Source: an uncultured Roseburia sp.
GTDB taxonomy: Bacteria > Bacillota > Clostridia > Lachnospirales > Lachnospiraceae
Reading direction: 5' to 3'
Assembly: GCA_947644305.1 (NCBI GenBank)
Contig: CANRYS010000017.1
Coordinates: 1-64,000 of the forward strand
Length of the DNA stretch: 64,000 bases
Below are positions 18,917 through 29,085 of this stretch, one piece after another. The notes under the pieces are model-generated. The model was not told where the DNA came from. It worked only from the letters and a program-made list of their open reading frames with translations, and did not search any database. Position numbers and translations under genes: made by a program. The first letter of the stretch is position 1; each line of letters starts with the position of its first letter.

Positions 18917-21280
18917 CTATTTAAAATCTACCACTGTCACACCATATCCACCTTCTCCGTATTCCCCCATTCGATAGGACTGGATATAATTTGTCTTTTT
19001 ACAGTGGGCCTGTACCGCATTTTTCAAGGCGCCGGTACCAACCCCATGGATGATTGTGACCTGATGAAGTCTGGCGAGATAGGCATCATCCAGATATTTA
19101 TCCAGTACTGCGATAGCTTCATCCACGGTTTTCCCGATCAAATTTATACTCGAAGAGACATTCATGGATTTGGACATTTTGATTTTGCCTGTATTGGAGC
19201 GTTCCCGGATCTTTTCTTTTCGAATCTGTAAGGTCTCTTCCTCTAGAAGCTCAAGATCTTTGATATCCACCTCGGAACGCAGGATGCCCATTTGGACAAA
19301 AAGTTTTCCCTTATTGTTGGGGAGGGAGCTGACAGTTCCTTTCACTCCTAGGGAGTGGACCATGACCAGATCGCCGATACTCAATTTATCTGGAGCGTTG
19401 TCATTGCGGCGCTTTTTCTTGCCAGAATCCAGTTTTTCTCCTGTTCTTCGCAGTTCTTCCCGAATGGAAGAGCGCTGTTTTTCCATATCCTTAATAGCGC
19501 CGCCCTCCATCCACTTATTGTATTTGCGGATGGATTCGTCAGCGATATTTTTTGCATTTTGAAGGATCTCATTTGCCTCTTCATTGGCGCGGCGCAGAAT
19601 TTTGTCCTTTGCCTTGTCGATGCGTTCATTTTTCTCCTCTAGTTTACGTTTCTGGCGTTCGATCTCTTCTCGGTAGGATGCCGCTTTTTGCTGCTCTGCC
19701 TCTAGTTCTTTTCTCGTCTGCTCCAGACCTGTCACCACATCCTCGAAAGAGCGGGCATCTTCATCCACCAGAGAATTGGCCTTGTCGATGATCTCCTTTG
19801 GCAGCCCTAGCTTACTGGAGATGGCAAAGGCGTTACTTTTTCCTGGAACGCCAATCAGAAGGCGATAGGTGGGTTGCAGTGACTCCACATCAAACTCACA
19901 GGAGGCATTTTCCACCTGTTCTGTGGAAAGGGCATATACCTTGAGCTCGCTGTAATGGGTGGTAGCCATAGCTGTGACCTGCCGGTTCAGCAAATTATCA
20001 AGAATCGAGATCGCCAGCGCTGCTCCCTCCACAGGATCGGTCCCCGCTCCCAGCTCATCAAAAAGTGCCAGTGTATTTTTGTTTGCTCTCTTTAAAATAG
20101 AGATGGTATTGGTCATATGGGAAGAGAAGGTACTGAGGCTCTGCTCAATACTCTGTTCATCGCCGATATCTGCATATACTTCCTCAAAAACCCGCAGATG
20201 TGAGCCGTCAAAAGCCGGAATATGAAGACCTGCCTGTCCCATCAGGGTGAAGAGTCCCACCGTTTTCAGGGAAACCGTCTTTCCTCCGGTGTTTGGACCA
20301 GTGATGATCAACAGGCGGTAATCCTGTCCTAGTTTTACATCAATAGGTACCACTCGGTCCCTTGGTATCAGTGGATGGCGCCCTTTTTTTATTTCTATAT
20401 AATTGTCTGAAAAGTCCGGCTCGCTTCCCTGCATTTTTTTGGAAAGTTTTGCTTTGGCAAAAATAAAATCGAGCTCGGCAAGCAGAATAACATTTCTTTC
20501 CAGACCCTCTGCCTCAGGAGCGCATAAACTGCTTATGGAAGCGAGAATTTTTTCAATCTCTTCCTGCTCTTTCATAGCCAGCTCCGCCAATTCGTTATTC
20601 AGTTTTACGATGGCCATCGGTTCAATAAAAAAAGTAGAGCCGGTGGCGCTCTGGTCATGGATCATTCCCTGGAAAGAAGATTTATACTCCTGTTTTACTG
20701 GAAGGCAGTAGCGCCCGTTGCGCATGGTGACCAGGTTGTCCCGAAGCATTTCCGAGGATGAATTTACGGTGGCATTCAATTGTTCCCGCACTTTGTCATT
20801 CGTATTTTTGATGGTGCGGCGAATGCGACGCAGCTCACTACTGGCATCATCGCTGATTTCTTCTTCCGAGAGAATACAACGGCGGATCTCCCGGAGAATC
20901 TCAGGAAATGTCTGCAGGCCGGAAAAACGACCGGAAAGAAAATCCGTCTCTTCATCTTTCGCCTCATACTTTACAGCCCTCTCTGCCACATCTAAAAGGG
21001 AGCCGATCCGAAGAAGCTCTCCGGCTCCCAGCGTACCACCTTTGGAAAGGGGTACCAGTCCCGGACGGATATCTGTCAGTCCGTGGAAGGACAGAGGTCC
21101 GTGGTGGAAGATCCTGGTAAGGGCGTGGGTAGTTTCTGCCTGCAAGGCGATGATCTCGTCCCGGTCAGACCGTGGGCGCAGCCGCTTGGCGCTATCTTTT
21201 CCAAGGGCAGAATCGGCTTCTTCTACCAGCATATCTATAATTTTATCAAATTCTAAAGTTTTGCATACTTTCTTGTTCAC
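18917..21280 (-). CDS. mutS2: MutS2 family DNA/ribosome-associated ATPase with Smr domain
   Basis: About 787 residues, the usual MutS2 size. It lacks the mismatch-binding domain of MutS1. The ABC ATPase has Walker A GPNTGGKT and Walker B-like LFDELGAGTDP; a long coiled coil follows (about 520-610), then a KOW-like strand region and a C-terminal Smr domain with HGVGTGAL. MutS2 suppresses recombination in some bacteria and acts in ribosome-collision rescue in Bacillus. A GTG start at 21280 after AAAGGAGG is preferred to an in-frame ATG nine codons upstream. Confidence 0.93.
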   Translation of the reverse strand: MNKKVCKTLEFDKIIDMLVEEADSALGKDSAKRLRPRSDRDEIIALQAETTHALTRIFHHGPLSFHGLTDIRPGLVPLSKGGTLGAGELLRIGSLLDVAERAVKYEAKDEETDFLSGRFSGLQTFPEILREIRRCILSEEEISDDASSELRRIRRTIKNTNDKVREQLNATVNSSSEMLRDNLVTMRNGRYCLPVKQEYKSSFQGMIHDQSATGSTFFIEPMAIVKLNNELAELAMKEQEEIEKILASISSLCAPEAEGLERNVILLAELDFIFAKAKLSKKMQGSEPDFSDNYIEIKKGRHPLIPRDRVVPIDVKLGQDYRLLIITGPNTGGKTVSLKTVGLFTLMGQAGLHIPAFDGSHLRVFEEVYADIGDEQSIEQSLSTFSSHMTNTISILKRANKNTLALFDELGAGTDPVEGAALAISILDNLLNRQVTAMATTHYSELKVYALSTEQVENASCEFDVESLQPTYRLLIGVPGKSNAFAISSKLGLPKEIIDKANSLVDEDARSFEDVVTGLEQTRKELEAEQQKAASYREEIERQKRKLEEKNERIDKAKDKILRRANEEANEILQNAKNIADESIRKYNKWMEGGAIKDMEKQRSSIREELRRTGEKLDSGKKKRRNDNAPDKLSIGDLVMVHSLGVKGTVSSLPNNKGKLFVQMGILRSEVDIKDLELLEEETLQIRKEKIRERSNTGKIKMSKSMNVSSSINLIGKTVDEAIAVLDKYLDDAYLARLHQVTIIHGVGTGALKNAVQAHCKKTNYIQSYRMGEYGEGGYGVTVVDFK

Positions 21281-21489
21281 ATTATCCTCCTTTTGTGAGC
21301 GCTCCAAAAAGCTAAAGATAAAACTATTCTACCACAGAAAAACAGGGCTTACAACGAAATTAGTAAAAAAACTGCCTGATTCCTGTCACAAAACGAATCT
21401 ATACTTGATTTTATCCAAAAAACTCTGTAAAATGAGAAAGGATAAATGAAATTCCGGCGCCGAAGCCGGGGAGGAAAGGATGAATAAGA

Positions 21490-22611
21490 ATGAAAAGATG
21501 GATATGTTCCATTTTGTGTCTGTCGATGGTTGCAGGACTGGCCTCCATAGAGGCGAAGGCTTCAAAAGAGACTGGCACAAACGAGGGTGAGATAAAAATC
21601 ATGAGTGCACAGGCACCGGTGACGGAGACAGCGACGGTGGAGACTCCCAAAACAGAGGTGCCTCTGCCCTCATTGCCTGCATTTATTGGAAATTATACAG
21701 TAAGGGATGAGAATGCTTTTCAGACAGCGTTAAATGTGGCGGACAAGACATGGACCATCACAGGTTATGTGGGAAATAGGTCAGCTACAACGATCTATAT
21801 TCCTGGGAAGATCAATGGAATAAAAGTGACAACTTTGGCGGATAAAGTGTTTGAAGGCTGTCCATATCTAAAACATGTAGTGTTTATGACGGATGTGGAG
21901 ATCCAGGGAAGCAGCTTGTTTTTCTTGGGACAGCAGGGATCTGGTATTTCCTATGCGGCTGCCAGACCGGAGATCTGGGGAAAAGCGAATGGAAAGGTAG
22001 CTGCTTTTGCGGCGGGAGCTGGATTGGTATTTCATCCACTGGATGGTTCCACTCAGGTTTCTTCAAAGAAGGCAGCCGGACTTACCAATGCTACGATCAA
22101 TTGGAGTGCTGTGAATGGAGCCACTTCCTATCATGTATATCGCAAGTCCGGCAAGGGCCAATATGCTCTGCGCAGCAGTATATCAGCCGGTCTTTCCTTT
22201 ACTGATACTGGCTTAAAAGCTGGAACCACTTACAAATATAAAGTAACCCCGGTATTTGCAACTTCGGATGGCGAGGCCATCGAAGGGTATGCTTCGAAAG
22301 AAATTTCAGTGGCGATGGTGCCCGCGAAACTCAAAGGTGTTCGCGCCAAAGGAGTGAGAGGTGGCGTTCAGGTCAGATGGAAACGCAACAAAAATGTTTC
22401 TGGCTACCAAGTTTTTATGAAGGTTCATGTAAAGGGCTTTAAGACGAAATTTAACCGCGTGAAGACCATTAAGAAAAACAAGATCACAGGTTATCGTTAT
22501 AAAATGGCTGTTCGAGGTATGAAGTACAGCTATAAGGTCAGATCTTTTAAAAAGATCAAAGGAAAGAAGATATTCGGTCCCTATGTGACGGTATCAGCGA
22601 AAGCAAAATAG
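21490..22611 (+). CDS. Secreted Fn3-repeat protein with leucine-rich-like N-terminal module
   Basis: This 373-residue protein has a signal peptide (MKRWICSILCLSMVAGLASI), a short acidic linker, a BspA-like leucine-rich fragment (around ATTIYIPGKINGIKVTTLAD), then two fibronectin type III-like modules (around 185-275 and 278-373) with the typical Y-x-V-Y-R-K and YKYKVTPVF strands. The end is very lysine-rich. Such proteins are exported and bind wall or host surfaces. The same Lys-rich tail style recurs in the large protease at 23735 and the lectin at 53063. No enzyme domain is seen. Confidence 0.65.
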   Translation: MKRWICSILCLSMVAGLASIEAKASKETGTNEGEIKIMSAQAPVTETATVETPKTEVPLPSLPAFIGNYTVRDENAFQTALNVADKTWTITGYVGNRSATTIYIPGKINGIKVTTLADKVFEGCPYLKHVVFMTDVEIQGSSLFFLGQQGSGISYAAARPEIWGKANGKVAAFAAGAGLVFHPLDGSTQVSSKKAAGLTNATINWSAVNGATSYHVYRKSGKGQYALRSSISAGLSFTDTGLKAGTTYKYKVTPVFATSDGEAIEGYASKEISVAMVPAKLKGVRAKGVRGGVQVRWKRNKNVSGYQVFMKVHVKGFKTKFNRVKTIKKNKITGYRYKMAVRGMKYSYKVRSFKKIKGKKIFGPYVTVSAKAK

Positions 22612-22632
22612 AAAGGCTTAAAGGGAATTGAA

Positions 22633-23583
22633 ATGCATTATTTAAAGGATTACCGGGAAGGACAAAAATTGACAGGGACGTATCTGTGCAAATCAAAGCA
22701 GATTCTGAAGACCAAGGCGGGAAAGACATATTATTCCCTGATTCTGCAGGACAAGACCGGAACGGCAGATGCTAAGATCTGGGAACTGAATAACGGAATT
22801 GCCAGTTTCGAGGCGATGGACTACATTTATTGTGAAGGGCTGGTGACCAGTTTTCAGGGCAATATCCAGATGAATATTTCGAGACTTCGCAAGAGTGAGG
22901 AAGGAGAATATGATCCTGCAGATTACATCCCCACCACCAAAAAAGCTGTGGGAGAAATGTTTGAGCAGGTCCTATCCTACATACGCAGCGTGAAAAATCC
23001 ATATCTCAGTCAGCTTCTAAAGAGATTTTTTTTGGAAGATAAGGCGTTTGTAGAGAAGTTTAAAAAGCATTCCGCCGCAAAGAGTGTCCACCATGGATTT
23101 ATGGGTGGGCTTCTGGAGCACACTCTCAGCGTCACAAATATGTGTGAATATTTTGCCGGAGCATATCCAAAAATTCAAAGGGATCTTTTGATCACCGCGG
23201 CATTGTTCCATGATATGGGGAAAATCGATGAGATAGCAGGTTTTCCTCGAAATGACTATACCGATGAAGGGCAGCTCCTGGGGCATATTTATATCGGGGC
23301 ACAAAAGTTGTCATCCGCGATCGCAGAGATCAATGGTTTTCCAAAGAAATTGGAAAATGAACTGCTCCACTGTATTCTTGCCCATCACGGCAAGCTGGAG
23401 TTTGGTTCTCCAAAAGTCCCAGCTCTTTTCGAGGCGATGGCACTTCATCTCGCGGACAATGCAGACGCTAAGCTTCAGACGCTGACAGAAATCTTTGAGC
23501 AGGCAGAAGATAACATGGACTGGTTGGGCTTTAACCGCATGTTTGAGAGCAATCTGCGGCAGACTTCCGAAGGCGGGCTGTGA
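22633..23583 (+). CDS. yhaM: 3'-5' exoribonuclease YhaM-like (OB fold plus HD domain)
   Basis: This 316-residue protein has an N-terminal OB-fold nucleic-acid-binding domain (about 1-90, QDKTGTADAKIW) and a C-terminal HD phosphohydrolase domain with HHGFMGGLLEHTLSV, LFHDMGK and the late AHHGK. That order and length match YhaM/CBF1, which trims RNA and single-stranded DNA from the 3' end. The start follows AAAGGGAAT. It lies 21 bases after the Fn3 protein gene, possibly by chance of spacing rather than by function. Confidence 0.87.
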   Translation: MHYLKDYREGQKLTGTYLCKSKQILKTKAGKTYYSLILQDKTGTADAKIWELNNGIASFEAMDYIYCEGLVTSFQGNIQMNISRLRKSEEGEYDPADYIPTTKKAVGEMFEQVLSYIRSVKNPYLSQLLKRFFLEDKAFVEKFKKHSAAKSVHHGFMGGLLEHTLSVTNMCEYFAGAYPKIQRDLLITAALFHDMGKIDEIAGFPRNDYTDEGQLLGHIYIGAQKLSSAIAEINGFPKKLENELLHCILAHHGKLEFGSPKVPALFEAMALHLADNADAKLQTLTEIFEQAEDNMDWLGFNRMFESNLRQTSEGGL

Positions 23584-23734
23584 TGCTTGTAGTCCCACGG
23601 TGCTGTCGAGCTAGCCATTTAATATTTCATAAAAAGATTAGAAATAATTTCGTAGCCATCTGCCAGGGCAGTAGTGTATAATGTAAGTTAAAGTACCAAA
23701 ATGACATCTATCTAAAAATAGAGGAGGATGGCGG

Positions 23735-26700
23735 ATGAAAAGAATAAGAATTGTAGCTGCGGCAATGATTATGATGCTAGGGATAATAGTTCCTTCTTTT
23801 ATATCTAATGCGGCCAGCCTGGGAGAAACGGTGAGTCAGAACACGGAAGCGGCTTTAAAGGCGGTGGATTATTATAAAGATGAAAAAATAGCTGGTTTTC
23901 TCGCTCCTTCCCGGTATTCGATGGCTGATAAGCTGAATAAAAAGTTGGAGATCTCAAAGCGGGATGGAAGAAATATTACAGAGATCACAGATGAAGAGGC
24001 AGTTTTGGAACTAAACCTGGATAATGTAAAGGCTGTATCTTTTGGAGAGGCATTTGAGAGAGTACAGGGGGAGATCGGGCCGATTATCCAGAGGATAGTG
24101 GATAGTACCACTGGTGCCCAGAACCAGGACAGTACCTTTCTTACAGAAAAGATATTGCAGAATAAAGAAAAATTGCTGTTGGGTCTTTCTTATGTAGAGC
24201 GGTTGTACAATTTTAATATGGGAGAGAAAAATATCCGGGATGTCCTTCTCTATGAGCCAGGCACTTATGGGGTTTCGACAGATGTTCTGGACTGGCTGAT
24301 CAGGATTGGCAGTGCAGGCGGTGATACGTTAAAAATATTCAATAATAACAGCAGTAAGTTATTTGGATATAATAAATTATTCTGGAGTGTCACTATGTCC
24401 ATGAATCTGGGTGCCTTTCTGGAGGAAAACAGACAGAAATGGATACCGGATATGACGTTGGATGAGTGGCTTCTGCAGGAGAGCCCTGCATTTATTGTGG
24501 ATGATTCAGTATCGGATCCGGCGGGCACCGGGCTGTACACCAGACTATGCAGCGATGCAACGTTGCAGTCCCATATCCTCCCGCTGCTCACTGTTTCAGA
24601 GGACAGCATTTATGTTATCGCCAACTCTGCTACGATCACATACGGAATCGTGGATTGTTATGTGGACAGGGAATTAAAAGTTTCTGATCCCGCTCAATAT
24701 GCGGTAAAAAGGGAGGAGTTCCGAAAGGATCTGGAGCAGAGCGCCAGGCAGCAGAAGGCATTTATAGACCTCTGGCGCCGAGTCACAAAACCGGAGAACC
24801 GGGGACAGCTCACATCAAACCGGCTTGTACTGGACAGTCTGCGGATCTATTCGGATACGACAACCAGTGCTGGGGATGAATGGTCAGCTAAGTTTGGCGA
24901 AAAAGCTTCCTGTGGCGTGAGGGAATTTTTTACTCCCCTGAATCTATATGACACTTTCATGTTTTCAGACGGTATGGCGTCAGGTACAGGCGTCCGCTAT
25001 TATCTGTCAAAGGCGCTGTCGGAGCGGGGACTTGCTACCTATGCCCATGAGTTAACTCATCTTCTGGTCTCTCCTGTTATGTTGAACCAGTATGGTATAA
25101 GAGACGGAATGCAGGCAGAAGTATATACCAGAGGAATGTTTGAACCCTATGAATTGAACGATCCGCCTGTCTTTAACCTGAATCTGATCTACGATCGTCA
25201 AGCTTATAACGAGAGGTTTCACAATGCAGTGCCAGAGCGTTTTCAGAGCGAAAAAGACCTACAGTCTTATATGAGCGGTATTTTGGATGTCGTCTATACG
25301 CTGGATTATGCGGAAGCGGATATTATGTTCTCAAAGACACCAGAAGAAAAGAAGAAGTGGTTCCATAAACTGGAACAGATCGAGGATACAAAGACGAGAA
25401 GCAATCAGGGAGATGCTGGCTCCAAGCACAATCTGGATTCTGTGAGAGAGTTGACTCTTGATGAGGCAAAGGGATTGAATACGATCAACGATCTGATTCA
25501 AAACAGCATTATTGTATCCCGTTATGAAGTGAATGGAACGCAGACCACGGGAACTATGGCAAGTAACGGTTATTATGTCGTACCGCTGTTCAGCGCCAAT
25601 TATGCTGGAGTACAGAATGACCTCGGCGTCAGCGGTGATGTTATGATCCGCCGCCAGGCATTTGAACTGCTTGCCGAATATGGATATTATGAGGGCATGG
25701 TGCCTTATATTTCTAATCAGTATAAAACCGCTGCCCAGTCTGAACAGACCATTTTGTCAGATACGTATATCCTAAGGAATATATTTGGCAGCACCTACGG
25801 AACAATGGCAGATTTTAAAGAAGCAATGTTCCAGAAAAGAATAGATAAAGTCAAAGAGTTAAAACCTGTGACCATTCAGTGGAAAAATCAGACGGTAACC
25901 ATCAAGAACTTTGCTGCCCTGCAGCAGCTTATGAAAGAGGCTGTGGAGAGTGACTTAGTCAATGTGAATGTAACTCCGGGCGGTGCCAATAATATTCGCG
26001 CACAGGCTACTCAGGTAGAGCTGCTGAAAGCACAGATATTCTGTGCATATTTATTCCAGACAAAGGATTTTCAGGAATCCATCTATGGTGATGGTCAGGA
26101 ACCAGTAGAACCCACAGCGACGCCAGAGGTGAAGCCAACGGCAACGCCGGATGTAACACCTGGGGCGACAGAGGTGCCAGAGGTAAAGCCAACGGTAACG
26201 CCGACAGCGACACCAGGAGTAAAGCCGTCAGCAACACCGAACGCAACGCCGGAGACGACAGAAAAGCCAGAGGTGAAACCAACGGTAACTCCGACAGCGA
26301 CACCAGGAGTAAAGCCGTCAGCAACACCGAACGCAACGCCGGAGACGACAGAAAAGCCAGAGGTGAAACCAACGGTAACGCCGGATGTCTCGGCTCCGCC
26401 TGAAAAATCGCCAGAACCAACGGAAAAACCGAACACAACGCCTGGGGCGACAGAAAAACCAGGGGTGAGACCATCAGCAACTCCGTCTGATAAACCATCT
26501 GACCAGCCACCGGTAGATATACCAACTCTTACCCCAGGGAATATGCAGACAGCAACACCTGGCACGGATTCCGTGTTGCCAGATGGGGATGATGACAGTA
26601 CATTGGAGGAAGGGGCACTTAAGTCGGAACTGCTTATAGCTAAAGTGTCTACGTCTAAAACGTCACAGATCATTCGCTGGAATTCGGTCAAATCCGCAGA

Positions 26701-27163
26701 TGGATATTATATTTACGGGGCAAAGGCCAATGGTAAGTATAAATGTCTGCGAACAGTGAGCAAAAAGGTTCTCAGATGGAAACGAACGGGCTTGAAAAAG
26801 GGAACACAATATAGATATTATGTGATGGCTTATAAGATCATTGATGGGAAGCGGGTGTCCCTATCCAAATCTCTTCCTGCCTATAGCACGACAAAGGGTG
26901 GAAAGTATGGCAATCCTGTGAAATTGCAGACAAAGCAGACCCTTGTAACCGTGAAATCTGGCAAAAAAGTTAAGCTGAAAGTAAAGGCAGCAGGTAAAAA
27001 GATGAATAAAGCCAGTAAAAAGGTGCGCTACATCTCTGCAAATCCTTCGATCGCAAAGGTTTCAAAGAAGGGAATCGTTACCGGCGGCAAACGTGGAACA
27101 TGTTATATTTATTGTGTGGCCTGGAATGGTCTGTCTAAGAAGATCAAAGTTAGGGTGAAGTAA
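23735..27163 (+). CDS. Secreted M26/ZmpA-like zinc metalloprotease with Pro-Thr repeats and Ig-like tail
   Basis: This 1142-residue exported protein begins with a signal peptide and has a gluzincin site YAHELTHLL with the zinc histidines at 438 and 442; the third ligand is probably the Glu in QAEVYTRG about 20 residues later, as in the ZmpA/IgA1-protease (M26) group. A Pro-Thr-rich spacer (about 785-940) holds an exact 90-bp tandem repeat, and the end has an Fn3-like module and a bacterial Ig-like Big_2 module (VRYISANPSIAKVSKKG). There is no LPXTG sorting signal, so attachment may be through the repeats. The substrate is unknown; surface or host glycoproteins are a family-based guess. Confidence 0.78.
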   Translation: MKRIRIVAAAMIMMLGIIVPSFISNAASLGETVSQNTEAALKAVDYYKDEKIAGFLAPSRYSMADKLNKKLEISKRDGRNITEITDEEAVLELNLDNVKAVSFGEAFERVQGEIGPIIQRIVDSTTGAQNQDSTFLTEKILQNKEKLLLGLSYVERLYNFNMGEKNIRDVLLYEPGTYGVSTDVLDWLIRIGSAGGDTLKIFNNNSSKLFGYNKLFWSVTMSMNLGAFLEENRQKWIPDMTLDEWLLQESPAFIVDDSVSDPAGTGLYTRLCSDATLQSHILPLLTVSEDSIYVIANSATITYGIVDCYVDRELKVSDPAQYAVKREEFRKDLEQSARQQKAFIDLWRRVTKPENRGQLTSNRLVLDSLRIYSDTTTSAGDEWSAKFGEKASCGVREFFTPLNLYDTFMFSDGMASGTGVRYYLSKALSERGLATYAHELTHLLVSPVMLNQYGIRDGMQAEVYTRGMFEPYELNDPPVFNLNLIYDRQAYNERFHNAVPERFQSEKDLQSYMSGILDVVYTLDYAEADIMFSKTPEEKKKWFHKLEQIEDTKTRSNQGDAGSKHNLDSVRELTLDEAKGLNTINDLIQNSIIVSRYEVNGTQTTGTMASNGYYVVPLFSANYAGVQNDLGVSGDVMIRRQAFELLAEYGYYEGMVPYISNQYKTAAQSEQTILSDTYILRNIFGSTYGTMADFKEAMFQKRIDKVKELKPVTIQWKNQTVTIKNFAALQQLMKEAVESDLVNVNVTPGGANNIRAQATQVELLKAQIFCAYLFQTKDFQESIYGDGQEPVEPTATPEVKPTATPDVTPGATEVPEVKPTVTPTATPGVKPSATPNATPETTEKPEVKPTVTPTATPGVKPSATPNATPETTEKPEVKPTVTPDVSAPPEKSPEPTEKPNTTPGATEKPGVRPSATPSDKPSDQPPVDIPTLTPGNMQTATPGTDSVLPDGDDDSTLEEGALKSELLIAKVSTSKTSQIIRWNSVKSADGYYIYGAKANGKYKCLRTVSKKVLRWKRTGLKKGTQYRYYVMAYKIIDGKRVSLSKSLPAYSTTKGGKYGNPVKLQTKQTLVTVKSGKKVKLKVKAAGKKMNKASKKVRYISANPSIAKVSKKGIVTGGKRGTCYIYCVAWNGLSKKIKVRVK
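26183..26362 (+). repeat. Tandem 90-bp repeat in the protease Pro-Thr spacer
   Basis: Two adjacent near-identical 30-codon units encode a VKPTVTP...TTEKPE repeat. The two copies are almost base-for-base equal, so unit number can change by slippage or recombination. Confidence 0.9.
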
Positions 27164-27255
27164 AAAATAACGGATGAAAACAGTTGAATTAGTTAGCCGA
27201 ATGGGGTATGATAGATTCGTTGCTATGGCGCAGAGGATATGAAGTGAGGCTAATT

Positions 27256-28713
27256 ATGGAGTTAAAGAAGAATCAGGAAATCACATTGAAAATAGATGAT
27301 CTAGGAAATAACGGGGAGGGCATTGGTCATGTAGATGGCTATGCCCTTTTTGTCAAGGATGCGTTGCCAGGGGAAACGATCCGTGCCCGAATTATGAAAT
27401 GTAAGAAAAAGTACGGTTTCGCAAGAATGATGGAGGTGTTGGAGTGTTCTGATTCCGGCCGGGTGAAACCAAAATGTCCGGTGGCAAGGCAGTGTGGAGG
27501 CTGTACACTGCAACATCTTTCTTATGAAAAACAGCTTGCCTACAAGGAGAAAAAGGTCAAGGATTGTCTGGTGAGAATCGGCGGCTTGGATGCAGAGAAG
27601 GTAGAGTGGCTGCCGATCTTAGCCATGGAAACGCCATGGCAATATCGGAATAAAGCTCAGTTTCCCGTCAGAATGCAGAGGGATGACAGCGGTGTGCTCC
27701 GCCCGGTGGCGGGATTTTATGCAGGGCGCACTCACAGTATCATCCCGGTGACGGATTGTGCGATCCAGCATCCCAGCATGAAAGGGCTTTTAGAAGCAGT
27801 GCTAACGTGGATGCAGGAACAGCATGTCCCAGCCTATGATGAAGTCAGCCACAGAGGACTGGTTCGCCATATCTATATCAGGCGCGCTTATCACACCAAC
27901 CAGATTATGGTATGCCTTGTTATAAATGGCCGGCAAATCAGTGGGGACCTGCAAAGGACTTTGATAGAAAACTTGACCGGAATTCAGGGGATGACGAGCA
28001 TTTTTTTGAATATAAACACCGAGCGGACCAATGTAATACTTGGGAAAGAGATGTTACTTCTTTGGGGACAAGAGTATATCGAAGACAGGATCGGTGAGAT
28101 TTCTTATCATATTTCTCCCCAGTCTTTTTATCAGGTCAACCCGGTGCAAACGGAAAAACTCTATCAGACTGCTTTGGAGTTTGCTGGTTTAACCGGAGAA
28201 GAAACAGTTTGGGATCTCTACTGTGGGATCGGGACAATCTCCCTGTTTCTAGCTAAAAATGCAAAAAAGGTATATGGGGTGGAGATCGTGCCAGAAGCAA
28301 TCCAAAACGCCAAAGAAAATGCCCGCCTGAACGGAATTGACAATGCAGAGTTTTTCTGTGGCGCCGCCGAAGAGGTTGTCCCCAAGCTGGCAGAGGAACT
28401 GGCAGTCGCTCGGAATCTCACAGGAGAGGAAGGGAACGAAGCGGAGAATGAAACAGAAAAGATGGCAAATCTGGCAGACGTGGTTGTGGTAGATCCGCCA
28501 AGAAAAGGCTGCGATGGTGTACTGTTGGATACGATCGTGAAAATGGCGCCGGCGAAAATCGTCTATGTGAGCTGCGATCCAGGCACGCTGGCGAGGGATG
28601 TAAAATTTCTGGGGGAGAAGGGGTATGAAGTGAGGAAGGTGAGGGCGTGTGATATGTTCGGGCAGGGAGGGCATGTGGAGAGCGTATGTCTACTACATCG
28701 GATAGATTCGTGA
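27256..28713 (+). CDS. rlmD: 23S rRNA (uracil-C5)-methyltransferase, RlmD/RlmCD family
   Basis: About 485 residues from the ATG at 27256 (after GTGAGG). It has an N-terminal TRAM domain, the 4Fe-4S cysteines CPVARQCGGC, a central domain, and the SAM methylase motifs VWDLYCGIGTISLFLA, VVVDPPRKGCDG and the catalytic VSCDPGTLARD. These define the TrmA/RlmCD family that methylates U1939 and/or U747 in 23S rRNA. The stretch EEGNEAENETEKMA is an acidic insertion before the DPPRKG motif. It is the last gene of the ordinary chromosomal block; decayed mobile sequence begins right after it. Confidence 0.92.
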   Translation: MELKKNQEITLKIDDLGNNGEGIGHVDGYALFVKDALPGETIRARIMKCKKKYGFARMMEVLECSDSGRVKPKCPVARQCGGCTLQHLSYEKQLAYKEKKVKDCLVRIGGLDAEKVEWLPILAMETPWQYRNKAQFPVRMQRDDSGVLRPVAGFYAGRTHSIIPVTDCAIQHPSMKGLLEAVLTWMQEQHVPAYDEVSHRGLVRHIYIRRAYHTNQIMVCLVINGRQISGDLQRTLIENLTGIQGMTSIFLNINTERTNVILGKEMLLLWGQEYIEDRIGEISYHISPQSFYQVNPVQTEKLYQTALEFAGLTGEETVWDLYCGIGTISLFLAKNAKKVYGVEIVPEAIQNAKENARLNGIDNAEFFCGAAEEVVPKLAEELAVARNLTGEEGNEAENETEKMANLADVVVVDPPRKGCDGVLLDTIVKMAPAKIVYVSCDPGTLARDVKFLGEKGYEVRKVRACDMFGQGGHVESVCLLHRIDS

Positions 28714-28902
28714 AAATCCTTGATTTTAGGCACTTTGAGAGGTTTTTTACCTTTTCAAAAAGTGACCGGAAAACGTATAAAAAAGCGATTTCCGACGGTG
28801 TAAACGTCTCAGTGGTTCTGGATATGGGGTGTGGGAACACATCCAAGTAAAGTTAATAATTCATCAAAAACTGTGTTATTCAATGAAATAAAAAGTATGG
28901 GA

Positions 28903-28960
28903 GACCGTTCATTTTCAGAGTTTTTTTAAGAAACTTGCTTTGAGGATGGATGGTCTTTTT
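28903..28960 (+). terminator. Terminator-like hairpin after rlmD
   Basis: GACCGTTCAT pairs with ATGGATGGTC (with G-U pairs) across a 33-base loop, then TTTTT. Its left arm, with the preceding AAAAAGTATGGGA, is similar to another terminator at 60021-60093. Confidence 0.6.
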
Positions 28961-28989
28961 ATTTACGCGAAGGTAAAGTGAGAATACCT

Positions 28990-29057
28990 GCGAGCTTGCT
29001 CGCAAGGAATTCGAGCGCACCCGCGAACCCGAGCGGTCTCGCGAAGCGTGACGCTCG
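28990..29057. repeat. Cluster of short palindromes upstream of the ParB-like gene
   Basis: A perfect 14-base palindrome GCGAGCTTGCTCGC is followed by GAGCG, GCGAA, GAGCGG and an AGCGTGACGCT inverted repeat. The region is much more GC-rich than its surroundings and may be a ParB- or replication-related binding site of the former mobile element. This is inference only. Confidence 0.4.
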
Positions 29058-29085
29058 TGGTTTGAAATAAGAGGTGGTGTCGAAG

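Noticed and set aside
26007..26691. Long reverse frames with Val/Gly or Leu/Pro repeats under the protease spacer
   Set aside because: They are the antisense shadow of the Pro-Thr repeat and have no ribosome site or family.
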